NCBI RefSeq assembly: GCF_002162035.1
Contig: NZ_CP021138.1
Span: forward strand, 62,001 to 126,000
Source of the DNA: Sulfuriferula sp. AH1
Lineage (GTDB): Bacteria; Pseudomonadota; Gammaproteobacteria; Burkholderiales; Sulfuriferulaceae
Length of the DNA stretch: 64,000 nt
Reading direction: 5' to 3'
Both the position numbers and the translations under genes were made by a program. A model generated the notes under the pieces. It was not told the origin of the DNA. It did no database searches and saw nothing but the letters and a program-made list of their open reading frames with translations. Shown here piece by piece: positions 1-9,914 of the stretch; within the stretch, counting starts at the first letter, position 1, and each line of letters opens with the position of its first letter.

Positions 1-1839
1 CCACTTCGCCTTCCAGCATGCTCTTGCCATTCTCCTGCCCGACATGGGCGAACATCAGGCCCGCACCGGTACCGCCGCTGGATTTGATAATGCCATTACC
101 ATGCGTCTTGAGCCAGGCATTGGCGCGATCTTCCAGGGCGATCATCTGCGTCGAATGCACGGCATGCAGCGTAGCGGTAAGCTTGGTCGCCGATTTGTCG
201 ATGTTGATCTGGTTGGTGAGATCCAGACCGTAAGGCAGCGACAGTTCGTACATCAGCAGATACTGCGCCGCCAGATCGCGCGATTCCGGTAGTTTGTACT
301 GCGCCGGGTCATCCGCATGCATGTTCTTGTTCAGCCGTTTCATGATATCGGTGAACGTATTGACGTGCAGCACTTCCGGCTGCTGGCGCAGCCAGTTGGA
401 GAACTCGTCGGTCTTCTGCAGAAATGCGGGTTCGTTGATGCCGCCGGGCTTGCTCGCTTCGATGGAGAAATCCATCAGATACACGCCAGTGAGATGCTGC
501 AATGTGAAATCGGTGGCCTGGCGGAATTCGGTGGTCTGATCGAAATACTCGTGGAACGAGTCGTCGAACTTGTTATGCGTCACAAACGAGCCTGCCACTG
601 CGGTAAACAGCAGGCTGCCAAACAGCATTTTGTAACGGTGGTTGAGGAAAAACGTCTGATAGCGTTCCATCAGCTTGAATTTGCTTTCTTCCTGGGAATG
701 CACCTTGCCGCCCGGCAATATCAGCATCAGCGCCGGCACCAGTCCCACCGTAATGAAAAACGCCACCATGATGCCGAAAGCCACGACATTGCCCAGCGTC
801 TGAAACGGCGGCACATCCGACATGTTCATGGTCAGATAACCCAGTGCGGAAGTGACATTGGTAAATAGCATCGGTGCGAAATTGGACTGGATGCTCTCCT
901 TCATCGCCTCCACCCGCGGCACGCCGTGGCGCACATTGTGACCATAATGCGACAGCATGTGTACGCCATCGGCAATCGCCATGATCAGGATGGTCAGCGG
1001 CGCGGTGGCGACGGGTGCGGACAGAATCACGTCAGTCCAGCCCGCCGCGCCCATCGCGGCGGCAATCGACAGCACGATGCTGAGGAAAATCAGGCCGGTG
1101 GCCTGGAAACTGCGCAACGACAGCAACAACAGCAACGCCAGTATCCCCATCATGTAAGGCACCAGATGTTTCATGTCGTTGCGGGTCGCTTCGAGGAAAG
1201 CGTAATTCATCATCACCACGCCGGTCATGTATACCTTCATGCCCGGATGCCTGGCTTCGAATTTGGCTTTCAGCGCATTCGCAAATTTGACCGCTGTCTG
1301 TATTTCCCTGACCTTGTTTTTACCCGGCATTTGCAACGTGATGTTAATGCCGGTCACTTCGCCATTTTCCGCAATCAGGCGCTTGGCCAGCAACGGGTCA
1401 TGTACCGCAATATTACGGATTCTGGCCAGATCGGCATCACTAAGCGTTTGCGGATGCCTGACCAGATCATCCACGTGCAGAGTATCGCCGTCAGCCACCG
1501 AATTCTGATAGTTGCTGATCGAATCGACGCGTATCGAATACGGGGTTTGCCAGGCCGCATCGGTCAGCTCGATCAGCGCTGCCAGATTATTGCGGGTAAA
1601 GACGTTTTTATCCTTGGGCGCCAGCGTCAGCAGTATGTTGTCGCTTTTGGTATATGTTTTCTGCATAGACTCAAAGGCTTGCAACTGGGGATTGTCCGGC
1701 TTGAAGAAAATCCGGTAATCGCCGCTCATGGTAAGGCGATGTGCGCCCAATGCGGCCGCGATAATCAGTGCCAGCGTCAGCAGGGTGATCAGCCATTTAT
1801 GGGTCACGACCCAATTGGCGTAATGGCGCGTAAAAGCAT
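1..1839 (-). CDS. RND/MMPL-family exporter, C-terminus cut off by window edge
   Basis: I translated this by hand because no stop lies inside the window: 613 codons stay open from the ATG at 1839 to base 1. An in-frame TGA lies directly before the ATG, and GGGGAGA/CAGGG lies upstream, which fixes the start. The protein begins MNAFTRHYANWVVTHKW, followed by a transmembrane helix (about 18-36), a periplasmic loop, a cluster of helices (about 225-390) and a second long periplasmic loop. This is half-and-a-bit of the usual two-fold MMPL architecture. The family exports lipids or other hydrophobic molecules across the inner membrane; the substrate here cannot be told. A stretch like ILIMAIADGVHMLSHYGH in the helix cluster is typical of these predicted RND exporters. 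The gene is alone on its strand as far as visible; partners would lie left of the window. Confidence 0.85.
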
Positions 1840-1990
1840 TCACCCTGCTTGTCTCCCCTGGATAACAATTCCGAATAAGTTATTGGCATTATCAGGGCAT
1901 ACAAATCACCCCATTTTAATTTACGGCTTCTGTCTTACAGTACCACCCGGGGGCTGACGGAATGCTGACGCCGGGATTGTCGTCCGCCCT

Positions 1991-2902
1991 TCACTTGCCT
2001 TCAACAAACATCGCCTGTCGCGCCGCCTGACTGATCGCCAATACCGCAGGATGCGTCAAACGACGCTCAGTCGAAATCGCATAAAACTGCTCGATCACAG
2101 CATTGGTTGTTCCCAGCAACACACTGCCGGTTTGCTGTTGCAACAGCTTTACAATCGCGGTCGGCACCGGATACATGCCCACACCCTCCTGACCGAAAGC
2201 GTTGAGCAAAGCACTGTCGTCAAATTCGCCGACTATATTGGGGCGAATATGCAGGCTGTCCAGCCAGCGCATCAGTTTCGGGCGTACGGCAGCATCTTCG
2301 CCCGGCAACAGCAACGGCGCATCCGCCAACACCCCTGGGAAATCGGTCGACTTGAAACTCGCCGCCAGCTCCGCACTGGCAAGAAAACTGATACCGCATT
2401 CCCCCAGAAGATGGCTGAAACCGCGCACATTGAGATTATTCGGCATGGCGCGATCGGCAATGACCAGATCCAGCTTGTGCACCGCGAGGTCGCCCAGCAG
2501 TGCCGCCAGCCGGCCTTCCCGGCACAGCATCTTGGGCTGTTCCGCCATGTGGATGGCGGGTTCCAGCAACTGATAGGCCATGGTTTTCGGCACCACATCG
2601 GCAATCCCCACCTTGAACTGCAACACGCGGCGCCCTGGATGCTGGCGTAGCGCATCCTGCATTTCCTCGCCAAGCACAAAAATTGCTTCTGCATAACCCA
2701 ACGCCAGGCGTCCGGTATCTGTCAGTTCCAGTTTGCGGCCACTTTTGCGGAATAGCTGTACACCCAGTGATTCCTCCAGCAAGCCTAACTGGGCACTGAT
2801 GGATTGCGGCGTCAGATGCAGCTGGTCAGCAGCTTTGCCGACCCCGCCGGCTTTGGCAACTACCCAGAAATAGTGCAAGTGCTTGTAATTTATCTGGCTC
2901 AT
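1991..2902 (-). CDS. nhaR: LysR-family activator NhaR
   Basis: A 303-residue LysR-type regulator, close to the 301 residues of E. coli NhaR. The N-terminus MSQINYKHLHYFWVVAKAGG and the winged helix-turn-helix that follows (about residues 5-65) match the NhaR subfamily (E. coli starts MSHINYNHLYYFW). The rest is an effector-binding domain with NhaR-like stretches such as HKLDLVIADRAMPN and VGEFDDSALLNAFG. NhaR senses sodium and activates nhaA in E. coli, and also controls biofilm genes. No nhaA is near it here; it is divergent from htpX across an AT-rich 110-bp gap, so it may act on that promoter or on its own. The family call is strong; the target is unknown. Confidence 0.85.
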   Translation of the reverse strand: MSQINYKHLHYFWVVAKAGGVGKAADQLHLTPQSISAQLGLLEESLGVQLFRKSGRKLELTDTGRLALGYAEAIFVLGEEMQDALRQHPGRRVLQFKVGIADVVPKTMAYQLLEPAIHMAEQPKMLCREGRLAALLGDLAVHKLDLVIADRAMPNNLNVRGFSHLLGECGISFLASAELAASFKSTDFPGVLADAPLLLPGEDAAVRPKLMRWLDSLHIRPNIVGEFDDSALLNAFGQEGVGMYPVPTAIVKLLQQQTGSVLLGTTNAVIEQFYAISTERRLTHPAVLAISQAARQAMFVEGK

Positions 2903-3012
2903 GATAGTTAACTTTTTACGAACAATTATTCAATTATATTCGATTATTAATTCACAAGACATGCCTGTAAAATGGTATGTATCAAAACTCTCTCTTTAAA
3001 GGAGCAAGCATT
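2903..3012. promoter_or_regulatory. AT-rich divergent promoter region between nhaR and htpX
   Basis: The gap between the two divergent starts is clearly AT-rich compared with the flanks, with runs such as CAATTATTCAATTATATTCG. It must hold both promoters and probably the LysR-type operator. A TAAAAT (about 2968-2973) could serve as a -10 for htpX, but no convincing -35 sits 17 bp upstream. AAAGGAG (2998-3004) is the htpX ribosome-binding site. Confidence 0.35.
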
Positions 3013-3894
3013 ATGGGTAAGCGGGTATTTTTATTTCTGTTGACCAACCTCGGTATCATTCTGGTGCTATCGGTAATGGCACAGGTGCTTGGGCTGAATC
3101 GCTATCTGGACGCGAACGGCCTGCATCTGGGCAGCCTGCTCGGTTTTGCCGCATTGATGGGCATGGGTGGCGCCTTCATCTCGCTCGCCATTTCCAAATG
3201 GAGCGCGCTGCGCATGGTCGGCGGTCAGGTCATCACCTCACCGCAGAATACTACTGAGGCCTGGCTGCTGGCAACGGTACAGCTGTACGCCAAGGAAGCG
3301 GGTATCGGCATGCCGCAAGTGGCGATTTATGACGCGCCCGATGTCAACGCCTTCGCCACCGGCATGAATCGCAACAAAGCGCTGGTTGCGGTCTCCACCG
3401 GGCTGTTGCAGCGCCTGAGCCGCGAAGAAGCCGAAGCCGTCATCGGCCATGAAATCGCCCACGTTGCCAATGGCGACATGGTAACCCTGGCGCTGATCCA
3501 GGGTGTAGTGAACACCTTCGTGATTTTTCTGGCACGCATCATCGGCTACGCGGTCGACAAGCTCATCTTTAAAAACGAGAACGAGCAGGGCACGGCCTAT
3601 TTCGTAACCTATTTCATCGCCGAAATGGTGCTCGGCGTGCTCGCCTCCATCATCGTCATGTGGTTCTCCCGCCAGCGCGAGTTCCGTGCCGACGCCGGCG
3701 GCGCCAAGCTGGCCGGCCGCCACAACATGATTGCCGCGCTGGAAGCCCTGCGTCGCGCACATGAGCCGGTCGCTTTGCCGGAGAAAATGGCCGCCTTCGG
3801 TATTGCCGGCGGCAATGGCGTATCCGGATTGCGCCGTCTGTTCATGACCCACCCGCCATTGGAGGAACGCATACATGCATTACGCCAGGGATAA
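3013..3894 (+). CDS. htpX: Membrane zinc metalloprotease HtpX (copy 1)
   Basis: A 293-residue protein, the same length as E. coli HtpX. It begins MGKRVFLFLLTNLGIILVL (first membrane helix), has a second helix near 35-60, the zinc-protease motif HEIAH at residues 146-150, two further hydrophobic segments (about 157-180 and 195-215), and the downstream FRADAGGAKLAGR segment that carries the third zinc ligand region. HtpX degrades misfolded inner-membrane proteins alongside FtsH. I chose the ATG at 3013, not an earlier one at 2977, because AAAGGAG lies 8 bases upstream and homologues start MxKRVxLFxxTN. The gene end overlaps the next gene by 20 bases. A second, diverged HtpX lies at 45961-46809. 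Confidence 0.93.
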   Translation: MGKRVFLFLLTNLGIILVLSVMAQVLGLNRYLDANGLHLGSLLGFAALMGMGGAFISLAISKWSALRMVGGQVITSPQNTTEAWLLATVQLYAKEAGIGMPQVAIYDAPDVNAFATGMNRNKALVAVSTGLLQRLSREEAEAVIGHEIAHVANGDMVTLALIQGVVNTFVIFLARIIGYAVDKLIFKNENEQGTAYFVTYFIAEMVLGVLASIIVMWFSRQREFRADAGGAKLAGRHNMIAALEALRRAHEPVALPEKMAAFGIAGGNGVSGLRRLFMTHPPLEERIHALRQG

Positions 3895-5134
3895 AATCCA
3901 TACACTCGCAGCTTTGGCATTCGCTGCGCTACTGCCGCTCAATGCGGTTGCCGCGGAAACACCATCGTATAGCGTGGAGCAGCTGATTGCGCTGGGCATG
4001 GCCAACAATCAGACCATACAGGCCGCCGAATCGGGCGTTGCAGCGGCACAATCCGGCGTGGTCAGCGCACGCGCTTATCCCAATCCGGAACTGGAAACCA
4101 CAGTAGGCCGCGTCCGTGCACGTCAGCCTGGGGCCATTGAAGGCAGCGCATTGACAGTGGGCCTGATACAGCGCCTGGATCTGCCCAATGTGCGTAACGC
4201 GCGCGAACGCGTCGCGCAATCCGGCGTCGCCCTGGCGAACAGCGAAAAAACCATAGTCGCCAGCGAAGTGCGCGCGCGCATCAAGCTCGCGTATTTCAGC
4301 GTGCTGCGGCGTCAGGAAGAATTCAAGGCAGCGCAGGAAAACAACGAACTGATCCAGCAGATTTTCAATCGCGTCAAAGTCAGGGTAAGCAGCGGCGAGG
4401 CACCGCGTTACGAGCTGATCAAGGCGGAAACCGAGCTGCTCAACGTGCAGCGTGCGCTGCAGGCCGCCGTATTGCGCGTTACCCAGGCCAAAGCCGCACT
4501 CAGCCGTGAAGTAGGCGGGGCATTGCCCGCCCAATTCGATGTTGCCGATTACAGCGTGCAGCGCCTGGTGCTCGCCGGCGTGGATCTGAAAGCTGCGATT
4601 GCCAAAAACAATCCTTATCTGGCCCTGTCACAAGCTGAACTGGAACGTGCCCAGCAGCAACTGGCGCTGGAACGCAGCTTGCGCACTCCTGAAGTCAGCG
4701 TGCGTGCCGACTGGGATCGCGAGCCGGATATCAATGCCGCCCGCATCGGGGTACAGGTCAGTCTGCCGTTATGGAATCGGCGCCAAGGTCCCATCGGCGT
4801 CGCAGCTGCGCAACTGGCGCAAGCGCGCAACAAATATGACGCGCTGGATTATAACCTCAAGCAGACGCTGATCACTGCACTGAACGAATACGAAATCGCC
4901 ACCACCCAGGTCTCCGCGCTGGAAGAAGGCGTGATGCGTCAGGCTGAGGCCGCGCTGAAAGTCGCCGAAGCCGCTTATCGCTTCGGTGAGCGCGGCATCC
5001 TCGATTATCTGGACGCACAACGCGTATTCCGCACCACGCGTAACGACCTGATTGCCGCCCGCTTCGAACAAGGCGCCGCGCTGGTCGAACTGGAACGTTA
5101 TACCGCATTGAATTTAGAGGGAGCAACACCATGA
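3875..5134 (+). CDS. CzcC/TolC-type outer-membrane efflux protein (system 1)
   Basis: A 419-residue outer-membrane factor with a signal peptide (cleavage near LNAVAA, about residue 27) and two TolC-like repeats rich in coiled-coil helix (for example GVAAAQSGVVSARAYPNPEL and the C-terminal AEAAYRFGERGILDYLDAQR). It would form the outer-membrane channel of a tripartite heavy-metal pump with the next two genes. GGAGG sits about 9 bases before the ATG at 3875, inside the end of htpX, so the start overlaps the upstream gene. The stop overlaps the adaptor start in ATGA. Family certain; metal not deducible from this subunit. Confidence 0.88.
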   Translation: MHYARDKIHTLAALAFAALLPLNAVAAETPSYSVEQLIALGMANNQTIQAAESGVAAAQSGVVSARAYPNPELETTVGRVRARQPGAIEGSALTVGLIQRLDLPNVRNARERVAQSGVALANSEKTIVASEVRARIKLAYFSVLRRQEEFKAAQENNELIQQIFNRVKVRVSSGEAPRYELIKAETELLNVQRALQAAVLRVTQAKAALSREVGGALPAQFDVADYSVQRLVLAGVDLKAAIAKNNPYLALSQAELERAQQQLALERSLRTPEVSVRADWDREPDINAARIGVQVSLPLWNRRQGPIGVAAAQLAQARNKYDALDYNLKQTLITALNEYEIATTQVSALEEGVMRQAEAALKVAEAAYRFGERGILDYLDAQRVFRTTRNDLIAARFEQGAALVELERYTALNLEGATP

Positions 5135-6306
5135 ATACGTCATCATCCCTGGCCAGCATTTGCGCGCTGAGCCTGCTCGCCCTCAGCCTGAGCGGCTGTA
5201 GCGACGACAAAAAGCCTGCCGCCAGCGCGGTACCGGCAGCCACAGCGGTGGTCACCGACCCGACGCTGGTCACGCCACCGCCGGCAGTGGTCGCGCGCAT
5301 TACCGTGAAAGCGCTTGCCAGCTATCCCATCGCGGATGTGCTGCGTGTCGCCGGGCAAGTGGATTTTGACGAACAGCGCATCGCCAGAATCGGCTCTACC
5401 GTCACCGGGCGCGTAGTCGAAGTGCGTCAGCATCTGGGTAATACCGTCAAGGCCGGCGATGTACTCGCAGTACTGAACAGCGCGGAACTCGGTCAGGCGC
5501 AACTGGCTTACCTCAAGGCGCGCTCGCAGGCCGCGCTGGAACAGCGCAATGTCGAGCGCGCGAAACTGCTATTAACTGCCGACGTGATCGGCACCGCTGA
5601 ATTGCAGCGCCGTGAGAACGCACTGGAGATGGCGCAAGCGGAACATCGAGCGGCTGCCGACCAGTTAAAGGTATTGGGCATGAGTGAAGCCGGCTTGAAG
5701 CGCATCGCCCAAACCGGCAATATCGATTCGCTGAAGCCGCTCACCGCAACCACTGCCGGTATCGTGGTCGAACGCAGCGTCACGCAAGGGCAGGTCGTCA
5801 CCCCGTCCGATCCGATGTTCACCATCGCCGATCTGTCGCATTTATGGGTCGTGGCTGAAGTGCCCGAGCAGCAAGCCGCAGGCGCCCGCATCGGCCAGGA
5901 TGTCGCGATCGAAATCCCCGCATTAAACGGCGAACAGGTCGGCGGCCGTCTGGTCTATATCAGCGATACGGTCAATCCGCAGACGCGCACCGTTCTCGTG
6001 CGCACCTCCGTCGAAAACAAACAGCGCCGCCTCAAACCGGCCATGCTCGCCACCATGCTGATTGCCACCGAAGCCGTGCCGCGGCTGGCGCTGCCCGCAA
6101 CGGCAGTCGTGCGTGAAAACAACCAGGATTACGTGTTCGTGCAGACCAAACCCGGCCAGTTCAAACTGACTGAAGTGCGGCTGGCACCGGAAGTCGGCGG
6201 CTTGCGCCCGGTATTGTCCGGGGTCAGGCTGGGCGACTCGGTGGTGATAGACGGCGCATTCCATCTCAATAACGAGCGCAATCGTCAAGCCCTCGAGGGA
6301 GCATAG
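5131..6306 (+). CDS. CzcB-type periplasmic adaptor lipoprotein (system 1)
   Basis: A 391-residue membrane-fusion protein. The N-terminus ends in a lipobox, LSLSGC, so the mature protein is predicted to be a lipoprotein with Cys about residue 23. It then has a barrel-sandwich/lipoyl half (VTGRVVEVRQHLGNTVKAGD), a helical hairpin (about 125-185), and beta-barrel and membrane-proximal domains (VVERSVTQGQVVTPSDPMF onward). This is the usual order for HlyD-family adaptors of CzcA-type pumps. It connects the inner-membrane pump to the TolC-like channel. It overlaps the upstream gene by 4 bases and ends 2 bases before the pump gene, so the three are surely one operon. Confidence 0.9.
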   Translation: MNTSSSLASICALSLLALSLSGCSDDKKPAASAVPAATAVVTDPTLVTPPPAVVARITVKALASYPIADVLRVAGQVDFDEQRIARIGSTVTGRVVEVRQHLGNTVKAGDVLAVLNSAELGQAQLAYLKARSQAALEQRNVERAKLLLTADVIGTAELQRRENALEMAQAEHRAAADQLKVLGMSEAGLKRIAQTGNIDSLKPLTATTAGIVVERSVTQGQVVTPSDPMFTIADLSHLWVVAEVPEQQAAGARIGQDVAIEIPALNGEQVGGRLVYISDTVNPQTRTVLVRTSVENKQRRLKPAMLATMLIATEAVPRLALPATAVVRENNQDYVFVQTKPGQFKLTEVRLAPEVGGLRPVLSGVRLGDSVVIDGAFHLNNERNRQALEGA

Positions 6307-6308
6307 CC

Positions 6309-9300
6309 GTGATTGAATCCCTGGTAAAAGGCGCGCTAGCGCAACGTCTGGTCATTGCCGTCATCGCCGTGGTCATCCTGCTGTTCGGGCTGGATGCGAC
6401 CCGCAAACTCTCGGTCGACGCCTTCCCCGACGTCACCAACGTGCAGGTACAGATCGCCACCGAGGCCTCCGGACGTTCGCCGGAAGAAGTCGAACGCGGC
6501 ATTACCGTGCCGCTGGAAGTGATTATGACCGGGCTGCCCGGCCTCACCGAAATGCGCTCGCTGAACAAGCCCGGCCTGTCGCTGATCACGCTGGTATTTA
6601 CCGAGGATACCGACGTGTTCTTCGCCCGCCAGCTGGTGATGGAGCGTCTGCTCGAAGTGCAGCCGAAAATGCCGCAAGGCATCACCCCGGTACTGGGGCC
6701 GGTTTCCACTGGCCTCGGCGAGGTCTACCAGTACACGCTGGAGCGTCCGGATGACGGCAAGCGAGCGCTCACTACCGCCGAACTGACCGACCGCCGTATC
6801 GCGCAGGACTGGGTAGTACGCCCATTGTTGCGTTCAATCCCCGGTGTCGCCGAGATCAATTCGCAGGGCGGCTATGTCAAGGAATACCAGATTCTGGTCA
6901 ACCCGGACCGGCTGCGCCACTACAGCCTGAGCATCGCCGACATTTATCAGGCAGTGGCACGCAATAACGCCAACGCCAGCGGCGGTATCCTGCCGCAACG
7001 CGCCGAACAATACCTGATCCGCGGCATCGGTCTGGTGAAAAACCTCGATGATATCCGCGCCATCGTGGTCAAGGAAACCGATGGCGTGCCGGTGTTCCTG
7101 CGCGACGTTGCCGAGGTCCGCATCGGCCATGAAGTGCGCTACGGCGCCGTGGTCAAGAACGGCACCACCGAAGCGGTCGGCGGCATCGTGATGATGGCGC
7201 GCGGCGGCAACGCCAAGGAGGTGGTATCGCGCATCAAGGCGCGCGTCGATGAAATCAACGCCAAAGGCATGCTGCCCGGCGGCATCAAGATCGTACCCTA
7301 CTATGACCGTTCCGAACTGGTCGACGCCGCCTTGCATACCGTCACCAAAGTGCTGATCGAAGGCGTGATCCTGGTGGTCATCGTGCTGTTCCTGTTTCTG
7401 GGTGATGTGCGCTCGTCGCTGATCGTCGTCGCCACGCTGGTGCTCACGCCGTTGCTGACCTTCCTGGTAATGAATCAGCTCGGGCTGTCCGCCAACCTGA
7501 TGTCGCTGGGCGGTCTTGCCATCGCGATCGGTCTGATGGTGGACGGCTCGGTGGTAATGGTGGAAAACGCGTTCGGCAAGCTCGGCCACGCCAAACCCGG
7601 CGACAGCAAGGTGCGCATCATCCTCAATGCGGCGCTGGAAGTCGCCACGCCGGTGATATTCGGCGTCGGCATCATCATCCTGGTGTTCCTGCCGCTGATG
7701 ACGCTGGAGGGTATGGAAGGCAAGATGTTCGCGCCGCTGGCGTTCACCATATCGATCGCGCTGGCGATTTCGCTGGTACTGTCGCTGACGCTGACGCCGG
7801 TGCTGTCGTCCTACCTGCTCAAGGGCGGTGCCGAGCACGACACCCGTCTTATCGCGGCGATCAAGCGCCCCTATCTGCACCTGCTCAATACCGCACTGCT
7901 GCACAGGCGCAAGACCCTGACCATCAGCGTCGCCGCCTTTGTCGGCGCGATACTGCTGGTGCCGTTCCTCGGCAGCAGCTTCATTCCGGAGATGAAAGAG
8001 GGTTCCATCGTTCCCGGCATTAATCGCGTTCCCAACATCTCGCTGGAAGAATCCCTGCGCATGGAACAGGAAGGCATGCGTCTGATCATGCAGGTGCCCG
8101 GCGTGAAATCAGTGGTATCCGGCGTCGGCCGCGGCGAGAGCCCGGCTGATTCGCAGGGCCCCAACGAATCCACGCCTATCGTCAGCCTGAAGCCGCGCGA
8201 CGAATGGCCCAAGGGCTGGACCCAGGACAATATCGCCGAAGCCATACGCAACAAACTGTCCGCGCTGCCCGGCGTGCAGATCGTCATGGCGCAACCGATT
8301 TCGGATCGCGTCGATGAATTACTGACCGGTGTACGTTCTGACATTGCAATTAAAGTCTTTGGCGATGATATGGATGAGCTCAAACGCAAAGCCGACGCAA
8401 TTGCCAAAGTCGCGCGCACCGTCCCCGGTGCACAGGATATACGCGTTGATCGCGTCACTGGGCAGCAATATCTGGTGATCGATATCGACCGTCCCACCAT
8501 CGCCCGCTACGGCCTCAACGTCTCGGACGTGCAGGACCTGATCGAAACCGCGATCGGCGGCAAAGTCGCCACCGAGATTTTCGAAGGCGAACGCCGCTTC
8601 CAGGCCACCGTGCGCTTGCCTGCGGCCTTCCGCGACAACATCGAAACCGTACGCAACATCCTGATCACTACGCCGTCGGGCGCCCAGGCCAATCTGAGCG
8701 ACCTCGCCCGCATTAATCTGGTCGAAGGCCCGGCCCAGATCAGCCGCGAGATGGGCAAGCGCCGTATCGTCGTCGGCGTCAACGTGAAGGACCGCGATCT
8801 CGGCAGCTTTGTCGCCGAGCTGCAGCAGAAGGTGGATCAGCAGGTGAAACTGCCTGAAGGCTACTATCTGGAATGGGGCGGCCAGTTCCAGAACATGGAA
8901 CGCGCGATGGGTCACCTGATGGTGATCATCCCGATCACTATCGCCGCCATCTTCTTCCTGCTGTTCCTGCTGTTCAGCTCGCTGCGCCTAGCCAGCCTGA
9001 TCATCCTCGTGCTGCCATTCGCGTCGATAGGCGGGGTCATCGGCCTGTTCGTCAGCGGCGAATACCTGTCGGTGCCGGCATCGGTCGGCTTCATCGCACT
9101 GTGGGGCATGGCGGTATTAAACGGTGTAGTATTGGTGTCCTATATCCGCTCGCTGAGGGAGCAGGGAAAATCGGTAGGCGAAGCTGTCGCCGAGGGCGCC
9201 GCGATGCGTTTCCGCCCGGTGATGATGACGGCTACGGTCGCCATGCTCGGCCTGGTGCCGTTCCTGTTCTCCACCGGCCCGGGCTCGGAGATCCAGCGTC

Positions 9301-9407
9301 CGCTGGCCATCGTGGTGATCGGCGGCCTCATCACCTCCACGCTGCTGACGCTGGTGGTATTGCCGGCCCTGTATAAATGGTTCGATGAACCGCCGATCGA
9401 AGCCTGA
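6309..9407 (+). CDS. CzcA-type heavy-metal RND pump (system 1)
   Basis: A 1032-residue HME-RND permease with the standard layout: TM1, large periplasmic porter loop, TM2-6, TM7, second porter loop, TM8-12. It starts at GTG (6309) with GAGGGAG upstream. The proton-relay helix TM4 reads LAIAIGLMVDGSVVMVEN, with Asp412 and Glu419; Ala406 sits where the CzcA of Cupriavidus has its first Asp (D402). That pattern is unlike Zn/Co/Cd (HME1/2) pumps and closer to the less-defined HME3 type, so the metal is uncertain. A PII-like gene follows, as is known for some of these operons. Compare the second pump at 59982. Confidence 0.92.
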   Translation: MIESLVKGALAQRLVIAVIAVVILLFGLDATRKLSVDAFPDVTNVQVQIATEASGRSPEEVERGITVPLEVIMTGLPGLTEMRSLNKPGLSLITLVFTEDTDVFFARQLVMERLLEVQPKMPQGITPVLGPVSTGLGEVYQYTLERPDDGKRALTTAELTDRRIAQDWVVRPLLRSIPGVAEINSQGGYVKEYQILVNPDRLRHYSLSIADIYQAVARNNANASGGILPQRAEQYLIRGIGLVKNLDDIRAIVVKETDGVPVFLRDVAEVRIGHEVRYGAVVKNGTTEAVGGIVMMARGGNAKEVVSRIKARVDEINAKGMLPGGIKIVPYYDRSELVDAALHTVTKVLIEGVILVVIVLFLFLGDVRSSLIVVATLVLTPLLTFLVMNQLGLSANLMSLGGLAIAIGLMVDGSVVMVENAFGKLGHAKPGDSKVRIILNAALEVATPVIFGVGIIILVFLPLMTLEGMEGKMFAPLAFTISIALAISLVLSLTLTPVLSSYLLKGGAEHDTRLIAAIKRPYLHLLNTALLHRRKTLTISVAAFVGAILLVPFLGSSFIPEMKEGSIVPGINRVPNISLEESLRMEQEGMRLIMQVPGVKSVVSGVGRGESPADSQGPNESTPIVSLKPRDEWPKGWTQDNIAEAIRNKLSALPGVQIVMAQPISDRVDELLTGVRSDIAIKVFGDDMDELKRKADAIAKVARTVPGAQDIRVDRVTGQQYLVIDIDRPTIARYGLNVSDVQDLIETAIGGKVATEIFEGERRFQATVRLPAAFRDNIETVRNILITTPSGAQANLSDLARINLVEGPAQISREMGKRRIVVGVNVKDRDLGSFVAELQQKVDQQVKLPEGYYLEWGGQFQNMERAMGHLMVIIPITIAAIFFLLFLLFSSLRLASLIILVLPFASIGGVIGLFVSGEYLSVPASVGFIALWGMAVLNGVVLVSYIRSLREQGKSVGEAVAEGAAMRFRPVMMTATVAMLGLVPFLFSTGPGSEIQRPLAIVVIGGLITSTLLTLVVLPALYKWFDEPPIEA

Positions 9408-9408
9408 T

Positions 9409-9436
9409 CCGGGAAGCGGCAACAGCCGCTTCCCGG
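9409..9436 (+). terminator. Perfect 12-bp hairpin after the efflux operon
   Basis: CCGGGAAGCGGC and its exact complement flank a 4-base AACA loop directly after the pump stop codon. No T-run follows, so it is either an RNA-stabilising or attenuating hairpin between czcA and the PII-like gene, or a Rho-assisted terminator. Confidence 0.5.
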
Positions 9437-9492
9437 AATGATGACTTTATGCTGCCAACTATTTTTATACCGTTTCCAGGATAGGAAAAACG

Positions 9493-9870
9493 ATGAAAGA
9501 AATCCGCGCCATTATTCGCCCAAAACGCCTGTCACAACTGCGTGAGGCGTTACGCGACATCTCCCATTTCCCCGGCGTGACCGTGTTTCGCGGCGAAGGC
9601 TTTACCGCGCCCGAATCCATCGACCGCCGCAGTCTGCGTGCCGAACTGACCGATTTCACCGACAAGATACTGGTGTCGGTGATCGCCCGCGACGAAATGG
9701 TGGATACCATCACCGAAGTCATCATGCGCGAGTGTCGCACCAGCCAGATCGGCGACGGTCTGATCTGGGTCATGCCCGTCATCAGCGTGCAGCGCATCCG
9801 CGACGGTCACTGGCTACAAGCCAATGAAACCGGCATAGAATGTGTGTCAACGCACAGTGACACGGTTTGA
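9493..9870 (+). CDS. PII-like regulator linked to heavy-metal pump (PII-NG type)
   Basis: A 125-residue protein of the PII/GlnK fold. It starts MKEIRAIIRPKRLSQLREAL (compare PII MKxIxAIIKPFKL) and has the family C-loop IGDGLIWVMPVISVQRIRDG, close to PII IGDGKIFV...V.RIRTG. The T-loop region (about 37-55) lacks the Tyr51 uridylylation site context of GlnB. PII proteins sense ATP/ADP and 2-oxoglutarate; a subgroup called PII-NG is known to sit beside CusA/CzcA-type pumps and is thought to regulate metal efflux. The position 85 bp after the pump gene, behind a hairpin, fits that group. Role inferred from family and context. Confidence 0.75.
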   Translation: MKEIRAIIRPKRLSQLREALRDISHFPGVTVFRGEGFTAPESIDRRSLRAELTDFTDKILVSVIARDEMVDTITEVIMRECRTSQIGDGLIWVMPVISVQRIRDGHWLQANETGIECVSTHSDTV

Positions 9871-9914
9871 ATCTCATGATAATGTAACAGGACTTTTAAT
9901 CAGGAGCATGCATC

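Noticed and set aside
926-1957. 343-residue open frame on the + strand
   Set aside because: It is antisense to the RND/MMPL exporter, which has clear family motifs. The frame is rich in His, Gln and Arg, typical of a shadow in GC-rich DNA.
6834-7904. 356-residue open frame on the minus strand
   Set aside because: Antisense to the system-1 pump gene; low-complexity Gln/His/Asp/Arg composition and no family motif.
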